From: Diphasiastrum complanatum
Taxonomy: Eukaryota; Streptophyta; Lycopodiopsida; Lycopodiales; Lycopodiaceae
DNA: 64,000 bases
Direction: 5' to 3'
NCBI GenBank assembly: GCA_029204225.1
Contig: CM055114.1
Span: forward strand, 14,715,371-14,779,370
The notes below the pieces were generated by a model, which saw nothing but the letters and a program-made list of their open reading frames with translations, made no database searches and had not been told where the DNA came from. Of this stretch, positions 10,809 through 22,339 are shown in pieces. The stretch's first letter is position 1, and every line of letters begins with the position of its first letter. Position numbers and translations under genes: made by a program.

Positions 10809-13800
10809 GGCAAACATCAATGAGGCAATTTTGGGCGATGCAAGCAAACTTGATGGGGCTTCTAACTACAACATCTAGAAATTCATTTTGATGGAGAAAG
10901 AGTTATGGGAGATTGTGGCAGGTATTGAAGTCCGGCCAAATACCACTCCAGGTGACATGAGGGCCTTTGATAAAAAGGCACAGAGAGCATTGTCCTTGAT
11001 CAATCTTTCAGTGAAAGACCATGTGATCACTCGTATAAGTGATGCCACGACGGCTAGGGGAGCTTGAGAAGCTGTTAGAATGCAATTTCAAAGTTGCAAT
11101 CCAGCTCGGGCCATGTTCTTGAAGTCGAGATTGAACGTAGTAAGGATGGAAGAAAGTGAATCAGTGGGATCTTTCTTCACCAGGATAAAGGAGCTAAGAG
11201 ATCAACTTGTGGCAATTGGAGAACCAATTAGGGACGTTGAATTGGTACATACCACACTGAGCGGTGTCTCGAAAGGGCTACAGATGTTTGTGAGTGGCAT
11301 TGCTTCGAGGGAGATGTTGCCTACTTTTGAAGACTTCCACAGAATTATGTTGCAAGAAGAGCAGCATCGCGAAGTGGTGAAGTCAATGCAAACCCCACAG
11401 GAGGATCAAGCCTTGCTTGCTAAAGGCCAACAAAAAGGATGGAAAAAGATTCCCAAGAAATCCAAGGATGATGATGACGAGGGACCGTCGTCATCAAAAG
11501 GGAAAAAGAAGAAGAAAGACAAATGTTACTATTGCCACAAACCGGGTCATTGGTCACGCGAGTGTTACAAGAAGAAAACGGACATAAAGGCGGGAAAAGT
11601 GACTCAACAAGGCAACATTGCCGAAGATGATGGAGAAGATGATGAGACAAGCGTCTTCTCATCGGCATTGGCATCCAAGGTTGATGATGGTGCCAGATGG
11701 TTCATAGATTCAGACACCACAAGGCATCTGACCGGGAAACGTGATTGGTTTGAGAAATTCTCACCAATCCATGATGGGGAGAAGGTCACTCAAGCCAATG
11801 GGGAGGAATGCCAAATATAGGGTGTGGGCAATGTACCTGTGTAGTTTCCTATGGTAAAATCAAGAACATCCCTAATGTGTTTTATGTTCATGGACTCAAA
11901 AAGAGTTTGCTTTCTGTTGGAGTAATGGCTAATCAACATCTTAAGGTTGAATTTGTCAAGGATGGATGCCTTATGAGGGATATGAACCACAATGATAAAG
12001 TGGTGGCGAAAGGTTATAGAGATAGTAATTGTGGCCTTTATAAATTGGATGCTGCAAAACTAGGAGAATATGGTTTGGCTATCTCAACAGCATCTCAATC
12101 TGAGTTGTGGCACAGAAGACTTGGTCATTTGAACTATGGGAGCTTGAGATTGATGGCGAAGCTAAAGATGGTAATAGGGTTACCGGCATTGCAGGATGAT
12201 CATCATGCAATATGTGAAGGATACGTCATGGGAAAGCATCACAGGGAGACATTCAAGAAAGGTGGAGCTGCAAGAGCAAGAAACCGCTGGAACTCATTCA
12301 TAGCGACCTGTGTGGCCCAATGAAGACCATGTCGTTGGGGAAAGCATATTATTTTATGACTTTCATAGATGATTACTCTAGGAGTACATGGATTTATTTC
12401 TTGAAGAAGAAATCCGATGCTTTTGCTCGTTTCAAGGAGTTCAAGACTTTGGTAGAGAACCAACTGGATGCACGCATCAAAGTGCTAAGATCTGATAGAG
12501 GGGGCGAATACAAATCTGATGATTTTGAGGACTTTAGCAAGGAACATGGCATCAAAAGACAATTCACACAATCACACACGTCGCATAGTAATGGTGTAGC
12601 TGAAAGGAAAAACAAGAATGTTATGGAGAGTGCATGCTCCATGATGAAGCAAATGGGCTTGATCGATTCACTTTGGTCGGAAGCGTATAGTTCGGCAACG
12701 TTCTTGCAAAACAGGAGCCCTACAGTTGTGGTTCCAAATGTGACTCCGGAAGAAGCATTTACAGGAATAAAGCCAAAAATTGACAAGTTTCGTGTCATTG
12801 GATGTAAGGCCTATGTACATGTGCCAAAGGAGGAGCGAAAGAAACTTGATGCCAAAGCAATTAAGTGTATCTTCGTCGGTTATGATGAGAGGACGAAGGC
12901 ATACAGGTGTTTTGATCCTGTAACGAACGAGATTCACATTAGCAAAGATGTGATCTTTGAGGAGACACATAGGTATGAAAATGAGGACCATGCAAGTGGT
13001 GAAAGCATCAAAAGACTTCCCACAATTTTAGAAGAAGAAGATGAAGAAGACGCTCTACAAGATGATGCACGTGAAGATGAGAGTCGAGAGGGCGAGTATG
13101 AAAGGACACCACCTATTCAAGAGCCTAGGGGGAGGTACTTGCCAATAGGAGCAATAAAGGAAAAACCGGTTGGAAGTAAGAGACATTACTTGGACACTCC
13201 TTGGGATACATACTCTCCACGTAGTGTATCACCGAAATCTAAGATACCAAAATGGTATGAGAAGATCATGAAGGACGCAAAGCTAAATCAACCAAGATCT
13301 AGCACACAGGGAGAAGTGAGAAGATCAATGCGGGAAAGGAAGTCTCCTGATCGTTATCATGTGAACTATGCCCTAATGAGTGACATTTTGAAGTGTCGAG
13401 AGCCATGAACCTTTGATGAGGCAAAAGATCACAAAGAGTGGCAAAGGGCAATGGAAGAGGAGATGGAATCCATCCACAGGCATGATACATGGGAGTTGAT
13501 TGATCTACCACTTGGAAAGAAACCCATTGACAACAAATGGGTGTTTAGAACAAAGTTTCATGCGGATGGCACAATAGCAAAGCATAAAGCACGCCTAGTA
13601 CTGAAGGGTTATGAGCAAAGCAAAGGAATTGACTATGAAGAGACATTTGCTCCAGTGGCTAAGTAGACTACGCTACGCCTTATCATTGCCCTAGCATCTC
13701 ATTTTGGATGGAAGATTCATCAAATGGATGTGAAGTCTGCATTTTTGAATGGTGACTTAGAGGAAGAAGTTTACATGGTCCAACCGCAGGGCTTCATGGA

Positions 13801-14931
13801 AAAAGGGCAAGAATAGAAGGTATGTAAACTACACAAAGCACTTTATGGCCTTAAGCAAGTGCCACGCGCATGGAATGGACGCATGGACAATTACTTTCTT
13901 TCTCATGGGTTTGTAAGAACAAATTTAGAGCCAAATATTTATGTTCTTATAAACGATGATAGCATTGCCTTGATTGTACTTTATGTTTATGATATCATTA
14001 TCACGGGCAATGATGAGAACCTCACTCATTCTATCAAAGCCAACTTATGCAAGCAGTTTGAGATGACAAATTTAGATCTTATGCACTACTGCTTGGGTGT
14101 CGAAGTATGGCAAGCTGGCAGTGATATCAGGTTATGTCAAAACAAGTATGTGGGCGAGGTATTGGAGAGATTTCACATGACAGAGTGCAAGTCTTCCATC
14201 ACCCCTTGCGAAGCTGGTAAAAAATTATCTCGTATTGATGATAGTGCACATGTTGACGCTACTCTATTTCGTTAGCTAGTTGGGAGTTTGATACATCTTA
14301 CAACTACACGTCCTGATATATGCTATGTTATAAGTTTGATTTGTCAATTCATGTCATCACCCACTATGGACCATTGGAAAGCTGCAAAAAGGATTTTGAG
14401 GTATGTGAAAGGTACACCTAACCTTGGCCTAATCTACAAAAGGCAAAGTGTTTTACCTAAGTTGCAAGGTTATGTTGATGTTGATTGGGCAGGAAGTATA
14501 GGTGATAGAAAGTCAACAACAGGTTATGCCTTCAATTTTGGTAGCGGTTGTTTTTCATGGTCTAGCAAGAAGCAAGATACTCTTTCTCTTTCTTCTATAG
14601 AAGCCAAATATAAAACGTTAAGTTCTGCTACCCAGGAAGCTGTTTGGCTACGTAAGTTGTTATGTGAGATTGGCATGAAGCAGGTAATCCTACTGTTATT
14701 TTTTGTGACAGTCAAAGTAGAATACAATTGGCTAAGAATCATGTCTTTCACGCAAGGACAAAACATATTGAGGTAAAATATCACTTTGTGTGTGAGAAGC
14801 TACAATCTGAAGATATAAGTATTGTACATTGTTCTACGTTGTTACAAGTTGCTGATATATTTACGAAAGCTTTAAGTAAAGAAAATTTTGAGATTTTTAG
14901 AGCCAAACTTGGCTTAGACCTGGTTATGTAA
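10809..14931 (+). pseudogene. Copia gag-pol polyprotein, disrupted
   Basis: Translation from the ATG at 10,809 gives a gag start, an in-frame stop near 10,878 and another near 11,065, then the UBN2-type gag (11,080 on). A zinc knuckle CYYCHKPGHWSREC (CX2CX4HX4C) lies at about 11,525-11,566. The protease motif reads DSDTT where DSGAT is expected. The GAG-pre-integrase HHCC motif has its first Cys (CEGYVMGK) but Tyr replaces the second. The integrase core (12,320-13,408) keeps FIDDYSR, RSDRGGEY and GVAERKN. RT (from 13,451) has [10 protein letters not shown] and [11 protein letters not shown], but its catalytic motif reads YVYD instead of YVDD. RNase H is recognisable (KSTTGYAF, EAKYKTLS in place of EAEY). 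Stops near 13,665, 13,816 and 14,273 break pol. All domains are present but several catalytic residues are lost. Confidence 0.9.
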
Positions 14932-15025
14932 AAAGCCTTTACTTGTAATACTATCATGGAGGTATGTTCCATGAATAGAGTAAACTCTAAAATAAAGAGA
15001 GACGTTGATCATTGAGGGAGAGAGC

Positions 15026-15273
15026 TAAAATAGCAATGATCGACTTATACAATGCTTTCTTATTTCGACGGCACCACGTGTGCTTAGTTCTAGAATTATC
15101 GGGCCGTCTTTCTTTTACGAGCCCTTTGAGTGCTTTTAAGCAACTTTATCTTTGTACTTGCTTATCAGTTGAATATACAGTTTGAGATGAGCTATTCTGT
15201 TGTATTGTCTTGTTGCACTTGATGTTGTGCCGTGGTGATTGATCCGGTCGGGTGTTAAAACTGTTTTTTAAAC
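15026..15273 (+). repeat. 3' LTR of Copia element A
   Basis: This is the partner of 9,305-9,552 and has the same length. Directly after it, the split left arm of the fold-back resumes (CCGAGCTACGGTGAAG). Confidence 0.85.
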
Positions 15274-15704
15274 TTTCCGAGCTACGGTGAAGAAGTTATG
15301 GCCAGTCAAAGTTTTGGTCGGTCAACACTTGGTCAACCCGATATCTTTTTCAAGTGCAGTTGACCAGTTTGACCCGGTCAACCTGATATCTCTTTCAAGC
15401 ATAGTTGACCAGTTTGACCCAGTCAAACTAGTCAACTGCGCTTGAAAGAGATATTGAGTTGACCAAGTGTTGACTGACCAAAACTGACTAGCCATAACTT
15501 CTTCACTGTAGCTTGGAACTGGGTCATCTTGCATGTCGTTGAAAAGCTCTTGTCGAGGGCTTTCTAATGGCATTGTAATCGTCTCAATCCAAGTTGTCGT
15601 TCAAAAGTTATGATTTTTTTTTCAGCCACAAACTATACTATGCACATAATAGCTAACCATCGAAGATTGTGTGGTTAGGGTTGCGGGCATAAAAAGATTT
15701 TATT

Positions 15705-16374
15705 TTAGTATTTTGCATTGCAAAAAAATTGTAATCCTACATGGCAATCATTATAGGGCCCTTTCCAAGGCCAAATTTTCTCAAATGGAGTCATGGATTT
15801 GTCTTTGATGGACAGGCTGCTAGTCTTTCTCTGCATTTCTTCTTGAAGAAGATGATCGATCACCTCGGGTTGTGTGGAGATCATCACCACAAAGTGCTCG
15901 TAGGACTTTGGAAGAGAAGAAAACAAGGTCATAATGACATCATCATCTTGAATAGAACTGATCTAACAAGGACTTGAAGCTGTTGATGTGAGAAGTGATG
16001 GCAATAGAATCAGACATGCTAAGAGAAAAGAACTTCCTTCTAAGATGTAATCTCGTGGTTACATCGTGAGTCTCATAAAGACTTGATAACAAGTCCAATG
16101 CTTCCTTAGAGGTTTTGAACGTGGTAATGTGAGATATTTGGGAGTCGGCCAGATTGAGTGTGATACATGCTAGGGTCTTCTGATCTTTGATCTTCCAAGC
16201 CTTTGCTTGATCACCATCTTCTGGTTTCAGGTCTGCACCTTCTACTACATCCCAAAGATCTCTATCTATTAGCATAAGTTTTAACTTCCAAATGTAGAAG
16301 TTAGAACCATTGAACTTGTCAATGAATCTAGCTTCACTGAGTGATGAAGATGAAGAGCTACCTATACGAGACAT
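15705..16374 (-). pseudogene. Copia gag fragment (UBN2 type) of a minus-strand element
   Basis: From the ATG at 16,374 the minus strand encodes an N-terminal Ser-rich segment, then FNGSNFYIWKLKLMLIDRDLW and the classic copia gag sequence (SKEALDLLSSLYETHD, LHLRRKFFSLSMSD, SHINSFKSLLDQF). After a frameshift near 15,940 it continues as MTLFSSLPKSYEHFV, a gag hallmark, and ends near 15,705 before any zinc knuckle. About 50 bp upstream lies the primer site, then the long LTR at 16,442. The element stops abruptly at gag; everything downstream is missing here. Confidence 0.85.
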
Positions 16375-16426
16375 GATAATAGTATACAAATAGAACAAAC
16401 TTAATCTCTCGGTTTATTTGAGCTAT

Positions 16427-16438
16427 GCTCTGATACCA
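16427..16438 (-). other. Primer-binding site of the minus-strand Copia element
   Basis: On the minus strand this reads TGGTATCAGAGC, complementary to the 3' end of initiator tRNA-Met, three bases inside the LTR end CCCCATCA. Confidence 0.85.
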
Positions 16439-16441
16439 ATC

Positions 16442-18283
16442 TGATGGGGCAAGGGAGATAGAATAACGCGAACGGAGAAGAGAGCAAAAATATTGCATAA
16501 CAGTTCTCCCGTTGTAATCGGTTGCTAAATGCAAAAATAGTCTAATAGACAGCTATGCTAAATGCTAAATAGTCTAATAGATAGCTTTAAGTGTTCTAAT
16601 TGCCCAACAGGATCTTAAAAATTAATTCATACTCTAAAACAAGAGTACAGTCCAACGAAGAGATTAGAGATGGTTTGTATGTGTGTGGTAATACTGAAAT
16701 CAGATTCAACGTGAAGTATAGTTTTGAAATAAATGGAAGAGCAATATGATAACGCGAGTTCCTTAGGCGTCAAAGACAACCATCGTCTCATCAAAAATTG
16801 AGGAGTCGTAGACGTCCGTGTTCTGATCAGGGTGAGTAAACAAGCACAATCAAACAACAATGAAAGTGCATTCAATCACAACAAGCATTCATCTACGTTG
16901 TACACAGATAAAAGCAAGCTGCTGTTATATTACACTGAAGCATAATACAAAATAGCAATCACAACAAAAAATGACGGCGTAATTGGGAGGCGCAAATAAT
17001 GTGTCTCATGGATGGAGCAATGTGTAATCTGTGCTTGGATGATCTATTTATAGACTTCATCCGTGTATTAATTACATTGAATGCTTGTCACCTAATTAGG
17101 AAAGCCGATATACTTGGAAGTATATGGCTTCTGGGACAACTATACACAGTATTGACGGTCAATAATTCAGCATCGTTGACGGGGACAAGGGCGTTGCTGG
17201 AACGTTCCTCGTTTATTTTGGACGACCTTCTGGATTTTTCTCTCTCTTCGCATTTTTCGCAAGAAGCCAAAGGTGCCCTCAAAAAGATGGTGATGTCTTT
17301 AAAACAGTTTAACACATGAAAATAGATGACCTTCGGGATTTTCTCTCTCTTCGCATCTTTTCGCAAAGAGCCGAAGGTGTGTTAAAAACAGTTAAACTTT
17401 AGAACTATGCAAGTGTCACATTTCGGAAAATGCGAAAAAGCCGAAGCTGCTGAAAACATAGTGTATTTCTGCAGACTATTGAAAAAGTAATGTATTTTTG
17501 CAGACTTGTTCCAAATGTCAAGTTTTGTGAAAGTCCTTGAAGATGGCCAAGTCTTCAATGATTTGAAGTTATTAAACTTGACATCTGAACTTTGAAATTA
17601 TGACAGGATTGGTTACCCTTTGCTGGAGATCAGTCGGAAGCCCATTGTAGACATTCTTCAAATAAATTGGTTGTCTAAGTTTGTGATTCCTACAGGTATC
17701 AGACGAGCAGACGTAGAACCAAAGTTGGTTTCATCTGACCCTAGATCAATGATCAATAAACATGCAGGAAGAATAAGGTAGTCCCATGGCTCCTTGGCCA
17801 AGGTACAAGATGCCACTTCCTTTAGAAGTTCATCACTAACATTCAGGCACTATGCCTCAGAATGCTTCAAGAAGAAGCAATTAGGTGGCCAAATAGGATT
17901 TGGACCTGTTATAAAAGGATGTAACTCGTGGAGAAAGTATTATTTTCTCTTCTCTATCTCATTTCATGCTTATAGATGGTTTTCTTGGGTTCTACTATCC
18001 ATTGGTGCACTATCTTGGTGATTGCTTGCAATTCTATGTGTGGAATGATCTATATTTGCTATTTTTGGATCCACACGTGTGAAATATAGTAGCTTGCTGG
18101 TTTTGTACGGACAGCAACAGTACTTTGTATTTCATTCAATTTTGATCAAGTTCTATTGGTGTTTGCATCTCATTTTGTGTGTAGATGCTGATTTTTCTAC
18201 ATTGGTGAGATTGGTAGTGTATTTCTATGAAATAAAAAATTAGTCATTCACCAAGGAGACAACTATGGGCTGAATTTCCAACA
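16442..18283 (-). repeat. Long Copia LTR (minus orientation), carrying a ~450-bp insertion
   Basis: In element orientation it starts TGTTGGAAATTCAGCC (18,283) and ends CCCCATCA (16,442). The same LTR is present in plus orientation at 32,522-33,894, with long shared blocks (for example GATCATTGATCTAGG and GAGCAGACGTAGAACC, seen here inverted). The present copy is longer because about 17,777-18,226 is absent from the other. The insert contains a possible promoter-like stretch (ATAAAAGG near 17,912). The frames of 75-106 codons inside the LTR are not genes. Confidence 0.85.
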
Positions 18284-19097
18284 TAGGGGAGGATAATGTT
18301 AGCTGATGCCGCCCCGAGGTGTCGATGCAGTGCCTCATCACTCAAAAGGGCTTCCAGTAGAGACAATGTTGAGAGCCGAGTCTGAGAGCACGTGAATTAT
18401 TAGTGATAGGCTAATTGCCTATTTTGTGAGCCCCAGGGTAATTCCCAAAAGATGGAAAATCATGCGGGAACTAGTAATTTGGGTTCTCTCAAACTTGAGA
18501 TGTAATTTTAATAAAGAGGCCTCTTAATAATGAGTAAGTTAATTGATGGCCTCCTAATTATGTGTAGATTAAGAGGTGGAACCCAAAATGTTATAGAAAT
18601 GGGTTCACCCACTCGTGGGTATTTAGGAGAGCCTCCTCCACGAGTTTCCAGAGCATATGATTTGTATGGAGATGGTGTTGCTTTGTTAATTGAAGATCCT
18701 ATCATTTGCATTTCCTTCTATGCTCCATCTTCAGGCATTCAGTTTGGGTACTTGTGTATGAATTTGTTTGTTGATTCTTCCTTCTTTCAGGTTTGGTTTT
18801 GTGATTAACATTAGGTAGATGTGCAGGGCTTAGCGGCATGTTGCTTTGTGCTTGGCTCCCTAAGGGTGTTTATTACAAATGTTGAGTGATATTTGTAATA
18901 AGCACTTTGTAGGATCTTGCAGTTCTTAATTAGATGTTGTTTTGTTGATCTGGTGATTTCAGTAGGAGTAGATTCAATCTTATTCATTGTTTCTTGTGTA
19001 GATTAGATTAGTAATAATCTACATTATGTAAGAAACCAAAGAAGATCTTAAACAGACTGTGGAACGTAGATATATGAGTCCTAATAGATCAAGCATT
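18284..19097 (+). other. Unassigned block, possible purine tract plus LTR start
   Basis: AGGGGAGGATAATGTTAGC at about 18,285-18,303 looks like a polypurine tract followed by a TGTTAG LTR start, so part of this block could be an unpaired LTR. No partner copy or primer site is visible and no coding sequence was recognised. Confidence 0.3.
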
Positions 19098-19295
19098 TAA
19101 GTTGAGCTTCCATTGTCAGTCAAGGATCGAGATCAGGTCATAGATGTGTTGAACTAACAGGCGGGACACATACCACTATACTGCAAGTAGATCAAGATTC
19201 TAGAAGAGAATCAGAGTTTCTGTCGGTTGTAGGCTGATAGGAATCTGCAAACAGTATCAGTAGAACCAGCAAATATTCATTGTGGAATCAACAAA
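19098..19295 (-). repeat. ~200-bp dispersed repeat, inverted copy at 39,345-39,540
   Basis: The segment with CTTCCATTGTCAGTCAAGGA, GATCAAGATTCTAGAAGAGA and GGCTGATAGGAATCTGCAAA occurs again as its reverse complement at 39,345-39,540. Similarity stops sharply on both sides. There is no coding potential or clear terminal repeats; it could be part of an LTR or a small non-autonomous element. Confidence 0.75.
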
Positions 19296-20035
19296 CACAT
19301 GGGTGGTGAGGGGAATATGGATTGTTGGATCAACTTGTGTAGCAACAGTGACTTGCTCGTAATACTGATGTATGATATCTTGGCCCTTCGTCAACTCACT
19401 CATTACCAACATCTTCTAATGGCCAAATCTCTACCAGAAGCCGACTAATGATGTTTTATATGTAGCTACTCACTACACGAGATATGAGATTTCATGTAGA
19501 GATGTTAGAACTTGCGTTGTAGGCTGAGCCAATAGAAGTTTTTACTTTGTGGTCACGTCTTGCAGCTCTTTTCTCTTTTGAAATGCGCTCATTTTCCAGT
19601 CCAAGGGTATGTCCACCAACCTTGAAGGTGTGGAACCTACTGCTTGGCTTCTTGCACAACCTTATTCACTTGTCCTTGTGCGCTCTACAAGAAATCCTGA
19701 GTCACGTGCTATCTGATATTATACCTGAAAGTTACGATTCTCTCTCCTCTCTCTAGATTCTAACTCAACCACGACTTGTTCAAAACTAGCTATATTGGCC
19801 AAAATTGCCAATTAGTTCTAAAAATGAACTATTTGTATGTACAAGTGACCAAATGAACTTGGACCCAACTAAAATAGTCATGTACTCGATTTAACACTTG
19901 TGAAACAATTGTGTGAACATTATTTACAAGTTTGGCCTCAATTAGGCCTTAAATGACTACTAGTTGACAAATTTTCACAAGAGGGTCAATATGAGGCTAA
20001 CATAATATCTTAGAAATGTTTGCATTAGCAATAAC
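19296..20035. other. No gene seen
   Basis: This is AT-rich spacer. A 69-codon frame at 19,547 shows no family features. Confidence 0.5.
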
Positions 20036-20520
20036 AAATCTTGAAATACGTGGCTAGTTTTGGCCGAGTTTTGCTACGACCTTATCAAACATGTATCTAT
20101 TGGATATAGCCCATTTGAGGTGCTATATGGCTATAAAGGTATATATTAGTGTTCAATAGGGACATATAGACAAAATCTGTGTTGGACACTTTTGAAAAAG
20201 TCCAGAGCTATTAAGGATAACCAAAGATCATTTGGTCAAAACTCACGCCAAAACGAAACTTATGCACACAAAAGAGGGTCTTCATTGAAATTTTAGGAGT
20301 GATGATCTATATTTTAATAGATCGATGGGGAAATATTTTATATGAATTTCAAATCCCAAGCTAGCTTGTAGATATTTTGGAATTTTTTTGAATTGGAAAA
20401 AGTATATTAATGAACTTGAGAGCTACAATTTCCTTATTAGGTCAAGAATGCACATTGTCTTCCAGATTTCTAGATTGAAGAAACACACTAAATTTGGCCT
20501 TTACCTATCGTTAATAAGGA
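20036..20520 (+). pseudogene. Gypsy integrase relic
   Basis: The plus strand near 20,065-20,145 encodes FCYDLIKHVSIGYSPFEVLY, matching the segment after the integrase core of plant Ty3/gypsy elements, where a YN..H.STG.SPFE.VYG pattern is usual. Further on, around 20,430-20,490, a degenerate match to the C-terminal region occurs (ARMHIVFQISRLKKH-like), with stops in between. Only one short motif is convincing, so the extent is approximate. Confidence 0.45.
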
Positions 20521-21940
20521 ATGATATGTAGAATAGAGAATCACTAGTTACATGGACAAGGAAGGATAGGTAGAATATATACTAGAGAAATCATTGGTTA
20601 CATGGACAAGAAATAGGAGTGTAAACATGTATATAGTCAAGTGGGAAAGGGTTGTCATCTTGGTGATCATGTAATATTTTGCAAATTCCATGTTGATTTT
20701 GTAGAGCAAAGCATAATCATAATGAGCGATTCCATCTTGAAAAAAGAATTTTCATAATCCAACCATGGTGCATAAAACATGGAAAATTAGCTAATACATA
20801 CAAGAAGAATAAAGCTTTCTATAATGCTCAACAATACTCTAGCATATGCAACTATGTGCTTAAAAGGTCTACTTATGAAATGCATAAAACCATGCTAGCA
20901 TGCACTCCATTAAGGCGCGCGCTCAAAGTGACCACTTATGTGAAACTAGCTAAATAAAATGTTAGCACTCTCTTTCTAGCAACTCTATAATGTAGGTACT
21001 TCACACTAAGAAACAAAAATAACATGCAATACAAAATGTTTGCCAAGAAAACAATAAAAGATCATAGATGTAAATAATAGCCAAAAAGCATTTGAATTTT
21101 TTTCCCCTCACAAGGCATGAAACCCTTATTAATGCTCACAATCTCTCTCCTTATCCAAAGCCATAGAAATGGACAACTCCCACACTTTATTTGGTCTCCT
21201 ATGTTTCCCTCTCGAGGTTCCCCACTCCCCAACTTGTTTGCAGATGAAGAGAGTCCGATTGGGTTTGAATTCGAATAAATTTAGCATATTTTGACACTTC
21301 ATAAACGTTGTGGAAATAGGTGGTCATTTCTTGAAAATTATGATGTGCTCCTGAAAAAAAAAAAAAGCCACAACCATGAAAGAGGGTCACGTTCACCATC
21401 TGAAGGCAGTTTCTCCGAAACTATGATGTCATGAAAAAAAAAGCCACAACCATGAAACTTGAAAAGGGTGTTACCTTCAACATCCTTTAAGCTTGGAAAA
21501 GGCTTTTGTAGCGACCACTTTGTAAGTACCCTTTTGGTGCTATGGCTCGGACTACAGATCTTGCCATAAAATTTACGCCCACATGAAATTTATGACCGAC
21601 CACTTCTTCACTTGACCACTTCTGCAATGGTAGCAAAAAACCTAGGTGATAAGTTCTGCCTTTCCCAGATGATAGAGTATGCATAATACATACTATTTTG
21701 GCATCTTCGCACACACCCAAAGGTTTGGACCGAAACTAAAAACATCTCTCTTGGACCATGGTGTTGGTGTTGTCTAAGTCAACACCGAGGACTATGGTAT
21801 TTTTTCCAAATTTGCTTTGTTGGTTGTAGCCCAAATTCCAAGAATCTTAAGAGACCAATTCACATACTCCCCAATTTTCTAAATTACATGGACTCAGTCT
21901 CATTTCAACGGCCTTACAAATTCAAATTCAAAATTTGAAT

Positions 21941-21991
<51 letters not shown>

Positions 21992-22330
21992 CAACTAGGG
22001 ACTTGGACTTCCCCTAGGAGGGGATTTGAAGGGCATGCGGTATGACGTCCTTTCTAATTGAAATGGCTGCGTTTTATTTATAGCTTTCAAATGACGTGTA
22101 ATCCTACATGGTTGCACTTCAAAGTAGGGTCTAGACTGTGAAGGGCATATCCTGCTTGGCTGGCTAGTAGGATAGGTTTACTAGCAAGCCGTTCACATGA
22201 CGGGTGATTCTGGTGGTTGCCTTTCAAAATGAATGACTGGCTCTTTTCATTATGAAGTTTAGGTTTTTTTGCCAAACGAGATTTGGGTTTCGGACAAGTG
22301 GTAATCCCCAGCAGTTGCCTTTCATTTGAA
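20521..22330. other. No gene seen; microsatellite and small duplication
   Basis: There is a local duplication at about 21,350-21,470 (AAAAGCCACAACCATGAAA in each copy, about 80 bp apart). The (CT)n run at 21,944-21,987 is listed separately. No coding evidence was found. Confidence 0.5.
21944..21987. repeat. (CT)n microsatellite
   Basis: About 22 uninterrupted CT units, roughly 1.9 kb upstream of the WRKY start codon. Confidence 0.95.
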
Positions 22331-22339
22331 AGTTAGTGC

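Larger units (their letters stand above)
9305..15273 (+). mobile_element. Ty1/copia LTR retrotransposon with two LTRs (element A)
   Basis: Two 248-bp LTRs (9,305-9,552 and 15,026-15,273) align without length difference and share long blocks such as TCTAGAATTATCGGG and GCTTATCAGTTGAATATACA. A primer site TGGTATCAGAGCCC follows the first LTR at 9,554, and a purine tract (TTGAGGGAGAGAG) precedes the second. The flanks resemble a degraded 5-bp duplication (GTTCT/TTTCC), and the uninterrupted sequence can be read from the opposite arm of the fold-back. The internal gag-pol order, gag-protease-integrase-RT-RNase H, is that of copia. Multiple stops show that it is inactive. Confidence 0.9.
9207..15610. 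mobile_element. Fold-back (large inverted-repeat) element interrupted by a Copia insertion
   Basis: The left arm (9,207-9,300 continued at 15,274-about 15,420) is the reverse complement, with modest divergence, of the right arm (about 15,424-15,610). Shared blocks include AACTTTTGAACGACAACT, GAGACGATTA, AGAAAGCCCTCGAC, GAGCTTTTCAA, GATGACCCAGTTC and GTGAAGAAGTTATGG, which appear in inverted order on the right. A 46-bp tandem duplication lies near the centre (15,333-15,424). The left arm is split exactly where the Copia element begins and ends, so the fold-back predates it. There is no coding capacity of its own. Confidence 0.75.
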
